From assembly GCF_018320785.1 (NCBI RefSeq), contig NC_054877.1, positions 37,408,151-37,472,150 on the forward strand: a stretch of DNA of 64,000 nucleotides. The letters are read 5' to 3'. Positions 12,401 to 23,380 of the stretch are shown here, piece by piece (within the stretch, counting starts at the first letter, position 1; every line of letters begins with the position of its first letter). Made by a program: the position numbers and the translations under genes. This stretch comes from Cheilinus undulatus. Its lineage: Eukaryota; Chordata; Actinopteri; Labriformes; Labridae. Under the pieces are notes generated by a model. That model was not told the origin of the DNA, made no database searches, and worked only from the letters and a program-made list of their open reading frames with translations.

Positions 12401-15400
12401 GTGTGTGTAAGGTTCGAGTGTGTCACCATTTTTTGGATTACAGAGCCAAAAAAAACGCTTCAGAAAATAACAGACCCTGTTTGTGAAGACCTTGAGTGTT
12501 GTACTCTTTGTATATAACACTTCCCTTTTGATAAGCAGTCTATTAACAAACAACAGTAGCTCTTTTAATTAACAATATAATAATCAGCCAAAGTCAGAAA
12601 TGTTTATGTTGGATCTTAAAGAATATCAGTTGTTGTAATTGATGCATCTCCATGAACCATACACAGCTATTAACACTTATAAACATATAAGCTGGTGAAA
12701 AAATTGGTGTACCGATGTGATACTTAAATGATGTGATGGCTGATTTATTAGGCAGAAAATGTTTGTAGATGCTTCTTCAGGTAGAATTAAAACCAATTCT
12801 GGCAGAATTATCCCTTTTCTTGATGTAATGTTCCTGAATCCACTCCATCTTCCTTTTCTCTCTCCAGATCCTAAGTGAATGGTTTGGCCGCTCAGTTATC
12901 CGCTCCTGTGTGAAAATGAGTTATGACCATGCTCAGAGCATGATTGAGGCGCCAGAGAAGCTATTTACTGCTGAGGAGCTACCTCCTGTGGCCCCTGAAC
13001 ACCCCATTGATGAGATTCATCAAGCTGTTCTCAACCTACACACCATTGCCAAGAACCTGCGAGCTCAGCGCTTCTCGGGAGGAGCCCTTAGACTGGATCA
13101 GGTCAGTTCCTGGTTGCCTTGTCTATATCTGTCCTGGATCTCTTGTAAACCAAGCATGATGGAGCATGACAGAAGTGTCTGAGAGCATAGGGCTCCAAAA
13201 ATCCTTACAGAAGTGTCTTATTAAAGTAGATCTGTTGATGTTGAGATTTTTTGATTGGCATTTGATAAATTGGTATACTAATTTTAAAGCATAAATGAAT
13301 ATTTATGTTTGAATTAGCGTGTCTCATGGGAATAAAGCAACCAAATAGTTATTATTCACACACTGTGACTGTAATTCATATCAATTTTATGATAAGTAAC
13401 CAAAATAATTTACTGGAAATGCATTTACTCACTGAACTGACCTCTCTGGTGAGTAGAAAAGGATACAAAAATGCTTATTGAACTTATGTTATGACATTTC
13501 AGTCATTTTTATTTATCTTTGTTGTGGAACCTTTTTGAGATTTGTAGTCAGTGCTTCTTTTTACGGTTCCTGTTCGCTGTTAGTTTATTTGGCATGCTAA
13601 ACTCTGTGAAGCTGCCAGTTTGAGGTTGAGCATGCCCTTTAATTTCATGAAAGATGCAAAAAATTAATCATTGACTAATTAGCTGAAAGAGATTTACCAA
13701 AATGCTGTTGAACAGGACAGTATTCAGAACAAATAAGGAAATACACAGAAATAAGAGTCAGATAATTCATCTTATTTATTTCACCAATCTTGTGTTCTTT
13801 GTTTCAGTTAAAACTGGCGTTCACCTTGGACAAAGAGACCATGATGCCCCAAGGATGCTTCATTTACCAGTACAAAGACAGCAACAAGTGAGTAACATAT
13901 CCTACTCTCATTAGTCTCTATATTCTTGAGATTAGTTTCCAAAATAATGAAAAAATACAATGATCAGCATGTACCATTAAATCTTGTGTGTGAGATAGAG
14001 TCTGTCCAATGTACCAGTGCAACCAGTGTTTTTTCATAGAATGCAGAGATGCTGTCATGAATGCAAGTGCAACTGCCACCTTCATCCACTGCACATCAGC
14101 TGATGTGACAGAAAATGTGATTCCATTCATTGTGTGTTTCAAGTGGCAGCTTCACTGCACGTACACTAGGCTTGCAGTATCACTTTTCAACAGCTTTTCT
14201 TCATCATCAGGTGTAGTCCTGCATTTAAAGTAAACTGTGGTGTGCTGTTAAGTAATCATCTTCGGGAGTGCTGGTTTGACAAGTGGAGATGGACAGCGGA
14301 CAGTGGGTCTGTCCTTAAGAATATCAACTTTACCACAGACTGAGAGCTCAACTACCTTAGCAATAGCCAGAAAAATGCAAAAGCTGCTGCAAGAAGCTGC
14401 ACTTTATGGACGTTGCAGAACGTAATGGAAATCCTTCAGAAGACGTTTATTCCACCTTAAAGAACCCTCAAAACATACTGATTGCTTTATATATGGTTAT
14501 GACTTAAATGTCAGATTCTACGGTGTAACTTCTGTTTCCTGAATCAGTCTGTAGTGCTCTGTCATTGTTTTTCTATTTAACACTCTGTGTCTGTGTTTTA
14601 CAGATTGGTCGAGGAGTTCATGCTCTTAGCTAACATTGCAACAGCCAACCACATCTACCGCAAGTTCCCCCAGCTTGCCATGCTCAGAAGACACCCTCCA
14701 CCCAAAGCAAAGATGGTGGATGAGCTGCAGGAGCTCTGTGACCAGCTGGGCATCGACATTGATCTGTCCTCTGCAGGAGCACTGCACGTCAGTAATGCAG
14801 ATGATACAGCTTGGTGTCTGACCTTAGGAAACATACAAAGATAGAATATTTTAATTAAGAATTAGCTTGATTAAAGCCATAACGATATGCTGTTAGAGTA
14901 GAGAAATCCATATTACATTCATACAAATTAAAAGGCTCTTGTTTGTGATGTTTTTTGTGTTCTGTAGCTCCTTTATAGATAAGACACAGAAGCTTTCCTT
15001 TGTCATCAAGGCCTAGAAATGGTATTACTGCTGTAGCAGAGTTGTATTGTTCTGTTGCTGTGCCATTTTCTTTTAATAATGATAAAGTTATCATATCACA
15101 ACATCAATGCTTAAAACATCATGCCTTCTCTGCTTTTTATTACATGCAGAAGAGTCTCAACACTTCTCTCGGTGATGATGAGTACACAACTGCCAGAAAA
15201 GAAGTCCTCACTCACATGTGCTCCAGACCAATGCAGGTCAGAGCTCAGTAGTTATGTTTGTTCTTTTCTTACTATCCAATCTTTTTTTTTAATCTTTCTT
15301 CACCATAAAGTTTTTTTTCTAACATCGCTTGTTGGTGTTTTCCAGATGGCAATATATTTCTGTTCTGGTGCACTTCAAGATGAGCAGTTGTTCAAGCACT

Positions 15401-18400
15401 ACGCCCTGAACGTTCCTCTCTACACTCACTTCACGTCACCCATCAGACGCTACGCTGACATCATCGTTCACCGTCTACTGGCTTCTTCTCTAAGTGCGTA
15501 CTTTTCCTGCCAGAGTCATGATGACAAGCACTCATAAACAAACAACAGAGCGCCCTTTTGGTATCAAACAATGATACTTCTGATAATGCATCAAGAACAA
15601 AGCAGCCTCAGATCTCACATTGCTGTGTTGTTTTTTGCTGCGGCTGCCTCTAGCATTATTTCTGCTCTTTCATTTTCCTGCTTTGTGTGTCTCAGAGTTA
15701 AATGTTTATGATTCTTTCTTCATTATAATCCTAACATGTGTGTCTCTGTGCAGAGTGTGGGCCTCATCTGGGACTGTCAACAGAAGAAGTCCAAAAACAG
15801 GCATCACATTGTAATGACAAGAAAACCGTGTCAAAGAGAGTCCAGGAGCTCAGCTCAGAGCTTTTCTTTGGAGTGTTTGTAAAGGTTTGTGCATATACTA
15901 TCTTTCACAGCAAGTGTACATACATACAGTAGAAGAATTAAGTTATTTAAGCTGCTAGTTTGCTTCTCTCTCTTTGTAAAAGTGGCCATTGATTTGTTAT
16001 CTTTTGATATCAAATGCTTCATCAACTTAAAGAAAATATGCTGCAGAAGTACTTTAAACACACTGTATGGAAATTCCACCTCAGGGGGCTCCTAATCAAT
16101 ACGATAACAAAATATCACAAGTAGAGACCAGGGGCCTATAGCACAAAGCAGGGTTAAGGTCTTAGCGAGGTAACTTCAGGGTTAACCCTGGGTTATCGAT
16201 AGCACAAAGCCGGTTCATTTCTTATCGGGGTAGATCACCATGGTAACTTACGCTGAACGGCTAACCTGCTCCAGAGCAGGGTAAGTTGGAGGTTGAATCT
16301 GATCCTGTAAAATGCCCATCCCACTGGCCAATCAGCTTCTCCGAAACAATGGCCTGCCCTTTTCTCCCAAACCCGGTAGACAGAGGAGCACAACTAGTGA
16401 AGAGAGCATTAAGACGCGAAAGAGTGTTCCGAGACCGTTTAAACCCAGTGGATCAACCCGAAAATGCGCTTTATGAGAGGTACCAGTTCTCGCGGCCCGG
16501 ACTCATCTACCTGTGCGAAATCTTGTTGCCGTTTATTGCCTGTGTGACCGCAAGAGCGGTGCGATTGTCCAATATGATATGAATTCATACGTAACCATAC
16601 AGTTAGAGGTAATATTCTAGGAAGGGATAATCAAACTTCATTTATATAGCCCCTTTCACACATTCAGATGCAACACAAAGTGCTTGACAAATAAAAGGGA
16701 TGTAATGCTAATGTGAAACAGCACATTATCCATCATGTCATTCCTACACTTCATTCATTGTGTTTGAGGGCTTTCTGTCTTTAAACAGGGAGAGTATACC
16801 GGTATTTGAGTCCAGCTGCTGATTTGTAATTTGTTAATTTAGGTCAGACATCAACTCGGTATGCATGATTTCAGTGTGGCGACAATTTTAAGCTTAATTG
16901 TAGCTTGATGTTAAGACATGAAACAGACCAACTTACCAGACGCAATGATGTTTTTATACTTATTTTTAATTTGCCCCCATGTTCTTTTCACTCAGAAGGA
17001 TTACATCTGGGGAATGAGATGATGATTGTAATGCACGCAATTCATTTGCAGAGTATATTGTTCATGAGATTCATGAGTGTGATCAGTGTCAGATTGAGCC
17101 ATTGATGAGTAACTTACACATTTACACAGTCCGCCATGCACTGCCCACTGCCACGCATTTTGCCTATGATTGGCAGCCGCCATGGTGTTTCCTTTTTCCT
17201 CCTCGTACTTCATCATTATTAATCTTTGCTCCTCACATTGAAGTAGGGCGCCCTGTCACTTGCTTCCTTGCGATTCTCCATCTGTTTAGCGCTCATGATT
17301 GCCTTTGTGCCCTCCCTTTATACGTGCGCGTTCACGGCTCTTGATGAGACAAACCTGGGTTGAGTTACCGTGTGGATAACCCGTGTCGTGCTATCGATTA
17401 TCCTGATTGCCATTGTTGGGGTTAGTCAACCCTGGATAGATGTGAGTTACCCGGGGTAAGCTGACCACGCTTCGTGCTATAGGCCCCAGCTGTGGGTTGC
17501 ACCAGTGGTGCATAAGTTCAAATGAAACCTAATTTAAATCTAAGATCTGAATATGACAGGGTTTACATCTTAAGAGCATTTAAGGTGTTGCACCAGCTGA
17601 GATAGTTTCAATGTAGGCTTAAGTTTTAACTTAGATTTTACACCTTCCTCCTACTAGGTGTAAAGTCCTCCATAAAATATGGCTGTCATGGTTAGGAGCT
17701 GAGAACTTTAATGGCTGTTTGGTGTCCGCAGTGTGTTTTCCATGAACATGTTTTCCATGAGCAGAGATCATTTCTTCCGATTACCATTGAGTTATCTCTG
17801 TTAGATTTAACTACTCAGTGTTAGTGCTGTTATTTCAAACTGGCTTTAGTTTTAGGCTTTGCAATCATTTATGCAAAATACCTTGTAATATTTTTTTACA
17901 CTTTGGCACTGTTTGAGTATTAACGGCAGTTAGCAGAAGTTATTTTAGCCGTTAGCCCGGTAAAAGACAATAAGACATGCATGGCAGCACTGTACCAAAC
18001 CTTCAGTTAAAATATTTTTCACTAATTGGTTAAGTATAGTGAAAATGTCATATCCATGCCAATATTTTGGTTAGTAGGACATCAAGCTCTACTTGTTAAG
18101 ATCAACCTTAAGTCTCCATGGTACAACCAAACAATGCCAGCTGGCGATGGCACAGAATCGTGGTCCATCACGTGAATGAGATACACCAAAAAGAAACATT
18201 TTTCCTATTGTAGCTTTGACAAACGTGCATTAAGCTCAATGAATTATCTCAAAATAGAAAAATACCTATAAATTTAAATCAAAGAGTCTTAGTCTCATTG
18301 TGGTCTAAAAAAGAACTTAAATCTTGCCCCTTTGTGTTTAGAGACTGCATTCACAAGGTAATTCATGATGCAATACACAACGATACAGTATGTGTCTAAT

Positions 18401-20514
18401 GACAATGATTTTTTTTATTATAGGTGGACATTGCAGCGTAGATCACAATATGATTTGATACGTTTTATGATAGGTGGCCTACAATAATTGTTATCATGGT
18501 GCAGGAATTCTGCGAAAACAGATACATTAGAAGACAATGATGAGAATGCTTATCTTATCCAATGAACTTAAAACTATGAATATCCTTGAAAAGCACAGTA
18601 CAGTATTCATGTGTTTATTCAATTTAATCCTTCTTCTCATTCTTCTATCTGGCTGCTACTTCTTGGCTGAGTTATGGCCTAGTGAGGTAATGCGTCTGAC
18701 TGGCAGGGAAATCAGTTTAAAGTGCTGTAGTATTTCTTTTCTTCAACTATCATATGAACCAACATGTATATTTTATTTACTGTTTTGCTATTTTTCCACA
18801 CCAAAGTTGTGACTTTTCTTCAATGTAAGCCACCCAAGAAAATGTATCCCCAGTAGTAGCATGATGACAAAAACATCATTGCCGGAATATATCATTTATA
18901 TTGCTTTTATTTTTCCCTAACCACCCCCACTCTTCAATAAAAACGTACCTATACTACCTCATCCAGTATACTTTTCCAGAACAAACAAACAAAACAAGCA
19001 TTTCCTCATTTTAGATTTATAATCAGCCACTTTTGATGATTCAGAGACATGCTGATAGTATCCTATATGAAATAATATTTTGTTCACAGGAATGTGGTCC
19101 TCTGGACTCTGAAGCTATGGTGATGGGGGTGCTGGATCAGTCCTTTGATGTGCTGGTTCTACGATATGGAGTACAAAAACGCATCTACTGCAAGGTCAGC
19201 CACTGACAAGAGGAGTTTCAGTTGTCCTATGCATGAATTTGCTGTATAGTCATATTTGGTGTAGCTTAGTAATGGCTTTTACTGTATGTTTTTGTAGAGT
19301 GCTATTCTGCTTGGCCATTAATCTAAAACAGGGGTTCTCAAAGTTTTGATAGCTGAGGGCCAATTTAGGAACTCAATATTGGACTGAGGGCCGCCCAAGA
19401 AAAAAATAAATGGAAAAAAAAAACAGGAAAAAAATCCCATTTGTAATCATTTTAATGACCAGGTTGCATCTCTACAGTTTACATTTATTGATCTGCATCC
19501 GGTGATGTGCAATAAACACATTTCAATTAATAAATGAGGCTAAACCTGGCAAAACTTGAGAAAACCTTGAGAAACACTGTAATACACACAAAATCCCTGG
19601 GGTTTTCTGCCCTCTACAGTCAAATTTGGGATATAACAGTCCTGTGTGCAGTCCATTTCAGAATATAATATACTTATTTAGAACAGTCAGTCTCAGTGTG
19701 CCTTGCTTCCTGTCTTAACAATTGCGGGCCGCCAGAAATGTTTCTGTGGGCCGCCATTGCCTTGCAGGTCGACTTTGAGAACCTGTGATCTAAAACAAAA
19801 AAATATATAAAATATATTAAAAAAATATTTAGGTGAGAGACCTGAAGTAGTTCAGGAAGTGATGGTGTGAAAGTTCAAGACAAAACTAGTCCAAAGGGGG
19901 TTCTCAGCAGTAGATTGGGGTACATTTTGATCAGAAACTGTGTGAAACTGTTTGTTTCTAATTTCAGTCCATTACGGGTCTGGACTCGTTTCACCATCGT
20001 AAGGTGGGGAAGAAATCTGAGCTAACTCTGGTCTGGGCATCAGAGGACCCAGAGAAACCTCCAGTGGAGCAGGTGAGATCCGTACACTGAAAAGGGTTTT
20101 GTTAAGATATTTGTGCCAAAAAAAAATTGGTAAGTTCCCCATTAACATTGCTGTGTGACAAATGGTTATGATTCTCTTTAATTGCCAAACCAATAATAAT
20201 TTAACATGATTTATTCATCCAAACTTCACCAACATTATTGGTTTGATATAGCTCTATCCACATATACAGTTAATATTGTTCTCAAACACTCGACAACCGT
20301 AAAGATCATGTACATGTTAGTTAGGGCAGCAAGCTGACATTAGCATCCTTCAAAAGGACAATTTTGTTGACATAATGGACTTCTAATAAAGATACATTTT
20401 TTTTATTTACAGGTTATTTCAATCTTCACATTAGTGGAGGTGCAGCTCAAAGCAGATGAGGCACCAATGAAGTACAGCGCTGTGCTGAGGAGACCTGAGG
20501 AGCACGGATCCTAA
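5711..20514 (+). CDS. dis3l2: Dis3l2, DIS3-like 3'-5' exoribonuclease 2 (complete, 20 coding exons)
   Basis: Cytoplasmic RNase II/RNB exonuclease; the family degrades 3'-oligouridylated RNAs such as pre-let-7 without the exosome. Exons: 5711-6452, 6836-6966, 8298-8351, 8502-8603, 8755-8929, 9117-9181, 9676-9905, 9984-10157, 10988-11067, 11166-11278, 11432-11539, 12868-13101, 13808-13887, 14604-14787, 15150-15236, 15346-15493, 15754-15884, 19090-19194, 19968-20072, 20413-20514. They sum to 3150 nt, i.e. 1049 residues plus TAA, with every junction in phase and flanked by AG/GT. Order: unique leader 1-250, cold-shock domains about 265-345 and 424-500, RNB about 530-910, S1 about 947-1040. The catalytic metal-binding motif [14 protein letters not shown] lies near residues 565-578. 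There is no PIN domain, which separates DIS3L2 from DIS3 and DIS3L1. It is longer than human DIS3L2 (885 residues) because of the leader. The chosen start is the first in-frame ATG after the acceptor at 5685. Residue-level match to human DIS3L2 is from memory, but strong across the whole RNB. Confidence 0.96.
7100..7668. mobile_element. non-autonomous hAT element
   Basis: It starts CAGTGGTTCTCAACTGATGGG and ends CTTGAGAACCTCTA. It is flanked by an 8-bp target duplication with one difference (CTCTAGAC at 7092, TTCTAGAC at 7669). There is no transposase; the interior has repeated ACTTTT/GGAATTTTC motifs. Confidence 0.75.
7677..8215. mobile_element. second hAT-type element abutting the first, with an inserted Tc1 fragment
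   Basis: It begins CAGTGGTTCTCAATTGGTCAGG directly after the target duplication of the preceding element and ends in weakly matching CAACCCACCAGAAAGAGC. About 7790-7880 (TTGGCTACCATTACACCAT) matches the 5' region of the Tc1-like element at 39185, so a Tc1 fragment is embedded. Confidence 0.55.
9984..15884 (+). other. dis3l2: dis3l2 exons 8-17: RNB catalytic domain
   Basis: The RNB nuclease core is spread over ten exons. Exon 9 holds the magnesium-binding aspartates (D566, D572, D574, D575 by my count). Exon 10 has [16 protein letters not shown], exon 11 [15 protein letters not shown] and exon 12 [10 protein letters not shown]. Exon 14 has [10 protein letters not shown] and LRRHPPP, exon 15 [14 protein letters not shown], and exon 16 [21 protein letters not shown], the conserved RNA-channel signature of the family. 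No key residue appears lost, so activity is expected. Confidence 0.95.
11708..12720. mobile_element. probable degraded DNA transposon in dis3l2 intron 11
   Basis: The stretch opens GCACCAATTGACCAACTGGTGACC and closes with ATTGGTGTACCGATG, a weak inverted match. The interior has no coding remnant I recognise. It fills most of the 1.3-kb intron between exons 11 and 12. Confidence 0.35.
16132..17486 (+). mobile_element. PIF/Harbinger transposon, internally deleted
   Basis: Terminal inverted repeats GGGCCTATAGCACAAAGC and GCTTCGTGCTATAGGCCC differ at one base. The 3-bp target duplication is CAG (16129-16131, 17487-17489), fitting the CWG preference of fish Harbingers. A second inverted pair, ATCGATAGCAC (16195-16205) and GTGCTATCGAT (17388-17398), lies inside. 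The + strand 16286-16582 keeps the N-terminal part of a Harbinger transposase ([23 protein letters not shown]). The DDE nuclease domain and MYB-like gene are missing. It is in the dis3l2 intron 17. Confidence 0.85.
17500..18500. repeat. diverged dispersed repeats in dis3l2 intron 17
   Basis: 17510-17650 holds partly inverted motifs (GGTGCATAAGTTCAAATG; TAGATTTTACACCTT), suggesting an old MITE. 17940-18200 is related to 42800-43030 in the myosin gene (AGTGAAAATGTCA, GGTTAGT, AAGATCAACCTTAAGTCTCC). 18360-18490 has palindromic ACAATATGATTTGATACG-type sequence seen in fish hAT MITEs. Confidence 0.45.
19090..20514 (+). other. dis3l2: dis3l2 exons 18-20: S1 domain and C-terminus
   Basis: Exon 18 ([30 protein letters not shown]), exon 19 and exon 20 encode the S1 OB fold and end with the stop at 20512-20514. 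The protein ends soon after LKYSA-type sequence ([15 protein letters not shown]), so it lacks the extended acidic tail of the human protein. The intron before exon 18 is 3.2 kb and contains a Harbinger element. Confidence 0.92.
19329..19787. mobile_element. non-autonomous hAT element with perfect target duplication
   Basis: Ends are CAGGGGTTCTCAAAGTTTTG and GACTTTGAGAACCTGTG. The 8-bp target duplication ATCTAAAA (19321-19328 and 19788-19795) is exact. The interior has GGGCCGCC motifs near both ends (GAGGGCCGCCCAAG, GGGCCGCCATTG) and no open frame. Confidence 0.88.
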
Positions 20515-22610
20515 ACACTAAAATGGGCCATACAGCACAAAACCTTCTATGAACATTTAGATTTGCACTCTCTTTTGTTCATGGGTGGAAATTATGTGTA
20601 GTTTAGAGCCAGTATTACTGTGGTAAACTAGGTAATCATCCATCAGGCTAGAGTTGGATCTCAAATAGGAATCCATAACACATTTCCTTTTCGGCTTGAA
20701 GCCCTTCAGTGTGTTTTTACATGTTGGCTCACCCTCTACAAACAGGTCTATTAATGCTGCCACTTTTCAGACTTACTGTGTTTGAAGTTTAGAACTTCAT
20801 TAGTGAGGGAATAATTCTGTGGTGTCATTAATTTGTGATATATGTGGAAGTCTGCAATTATTGACATGAACATTTAACCGTCACTTGCATAGAGTATGAA
20901 ACACAAGGGGACTTTTATTCCTTCAAAATAATAGGAATAGTGAGAGTAAAAGAGTTAAAAGTCTGCCTTGATATGCTTTGGAAGTGGTGAACAGTATGAC
21001 CTGTGATTTGAAGTAGGGGTGTTTTAATTGTGTAAAAGCTGCTAACTGTATCTGTGCCCTGTTTGACTCAGTAAGGGTCATGACTTTTATCATAGGGAGT
21101 GTACAAGTTAAGTATGACTCTGGTGTAACAGTAAAAGACAGAAAAGGTAGCAAGCATGTTTCACTTTGCTTGCAGATTGCTTTATTTAGTGAGAGTGAGT
21201 GATAACTGACGTACAAAGTCTAACGTTTGAAAACTGAACAGTTCTGATTTTACATCAGTTAGGATTGTGGGCGTATGGCTTTGTGCTTTATAAAGCAACA
21301 GGCTGAAGCGCTTCTGTAGCTTATTTATGTGGCTTTATTTAATGGCTTTCAGTCGTCATCGTCATGTATAATTTACAGAGAGGGGGTTCATTAGTAGAAA
21401 TACTGCTTAGATAGCAGGGTAAAAGAGTATCAGCATTAATAGGATAAAAAAAAAACAACTACGCATCAGCCATAACTTTTTATTATTGCTGTCTGTATTT
21501 ATAGTTTTATTCAGGAAGAGTTTCTTAGATTTCTCTGTGATGTAAATGAAGGAGACCCTCACTGTCACAGTGATGGAGAACAGCACTGGACTTTACATTC
21601 AATTAAAACTCATAAAAAAGTGGGTCTGATAGGAATAACACAGTATTACAGACCTATCTGAGGTACATTTTCTGTTTTTAATGTGCTTATCAAGAAACAT
21701 AACATAATCAACTCATTTTTATTGTTTTTAATACAAACATGGGAATGACTTGAATGTTAAATGCTGCTGAAAATAGCCAGTGGCCTTGGATCTTAACTGT
21801 ATTTTTTTCCTTATCTTGAAGTGCTTCCAACTGTAAGATTTTGTTGTTTTGTTTTGTGTAGCTCAGATTGACTTGTTCAGCACTAATAATTCATGGACCT
21901 CATTAATGTCAACTGTGAATTGAGCCTTAATTCAATGAAATTGAGATAAAACTAAACATCAGTGCAGCTGCACATTTAACTTGTTTTTGACCTTTTTTTT
22001 GTTTAGAGTCAGTGTGCCTCTGTCAGTTTCTCACTTGTTCAGTTTTACATTTAACAGTGCCACAAAAAGTCATACAGATTGGCTGCTTAATCTGCAAGAA
22101 TATGTTCTTATTTTTGGACATGAACTGGATTTTTATTTGACTTGTTTTTAGGTTCTTAGAAGAAGACTATGTTTGTTTTGGGGTTATTTTGCTTTAAGAG
22201 GATGGATGGTTTTCCATGAGCTTTACATAAGTTAAGTACTTCTGCAGACATGTCCTGTTTTTAGAGTGTTGTTCTGCAATAAGGATTAAGGAAATTAATT
22301 ATAAACTAGCATTTGAAATAGAATTTAATGTAGTATCTGTTTTTTTTCTTTACAAAGTTATATTGTAACATGTAACTTTGATTGTGGTCAGTGTTTAAAG
22401 AGCATTTGTTCTCTGCCTCACAACATACAGGATAAAAAGATGTCTGTCTGTGTCTGAAGGAAATAAATGTACTTGAAATCCAGCAGGGGGAAACTCAATC
22501 ACACTGTATTTCCTCTTATTATTGGTCAGATGATCACCCATTAACAGCACTGTGGCACTACCCTCCTGTGAGTAGTTTATATTATGAATAAACACAGATA
22601 ATCTCAGTGT
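20515..22610 (+). other. dis3l2: dis3l2 3' UTR with candidate polyadenylation signals
   Basis: No coding exon or recognisable transposon is seen here. The stretch is A/T-rich, low in CpG and free of obvious repeats, as expected of a 3' UTR. Canonical AATAAA hexamers occur at 22462-22467 and 22587-22592; either could end the transcript. The distal one is followed by a T/G-rich tract (CTCAGTGTTTTTATAAG). The exact cleavage site cannot be decided. Confidence 0.5.
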
Positions 22611-22956
22611 TTTTATAAGCAGGGATGGTTTATAATCAATCAGCTATAAATGCAACTCAACAACTCACCTTAGTCAATAAAGAGGTAGAGTTTTGCATCA
22701 CAGTTGGTGACACTGCCCCTATTAACAACACATAGCCTACTCGAAGACAACTCCTAGTCTCAAAATAGCACATGGCATGTCAAACTTTGCTTGATATGAA
22801 AGGATTATTTCTGTTATCTTCAGATTTTATGGTAAGATTACTTTTTAGTAGGATGTGCCATAGGGCTGTCAATTTGAAATACTTGAAAATTTTTGATGTT
22901 ATGTGTTAAATCCATATCTTTTTATCAGCAGTATCAGAAACAAAAACTAAAATGTA

Positions 22957-23380
22957 AAGTGCCGTGAAAAAGTATTTGCCTCCTTTCTGTATTCCTGTTT
23001 TTTTTGTTTGTTTGTTTGTTTTGGTTTGGTTTTTTGCATATTTATCACACTTAAATGTTTTGGATCATCAAACCAATTTTAATATCCCACAAAGAAAACT
23101 CAAGTTAATACAAAAGTCAGTTTCTAAATGATGATTTTATTTATTAAGGGGGAAAAAACATCCAAACCTATCTGGCCCTCTGTGAAAAAATAATTGCCCT
23201 CCTTGTTGAATCATGAGTTAACAGGGGTGAACCTTCCCAGGAGTGGTTGGCCAACCAAAATTACTCCAAGAATGCTACAACGACTCCTCCAGAAGGTCAC
23301 ACAAGAACCCAGAATGACATCCAAAGAACTGCAGGCCTCAGCTAGGGTCAGTGGTCATGACACAGAGACGTCCTGACTAC
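22957..23380 (+). mobile_element. truncated Tc1-like transposon (5' end)
   Basis: It starts AAGTGCCGTGAAAAAGTATT, a common fish Tc1 terminus. 23194-23376 encodes the N-terminal helix-turn-helix (LPRSGWPTKITPRML, EPRMTSKELQASARV). The catalytic part and right end are absent. Confidence 0.75.
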
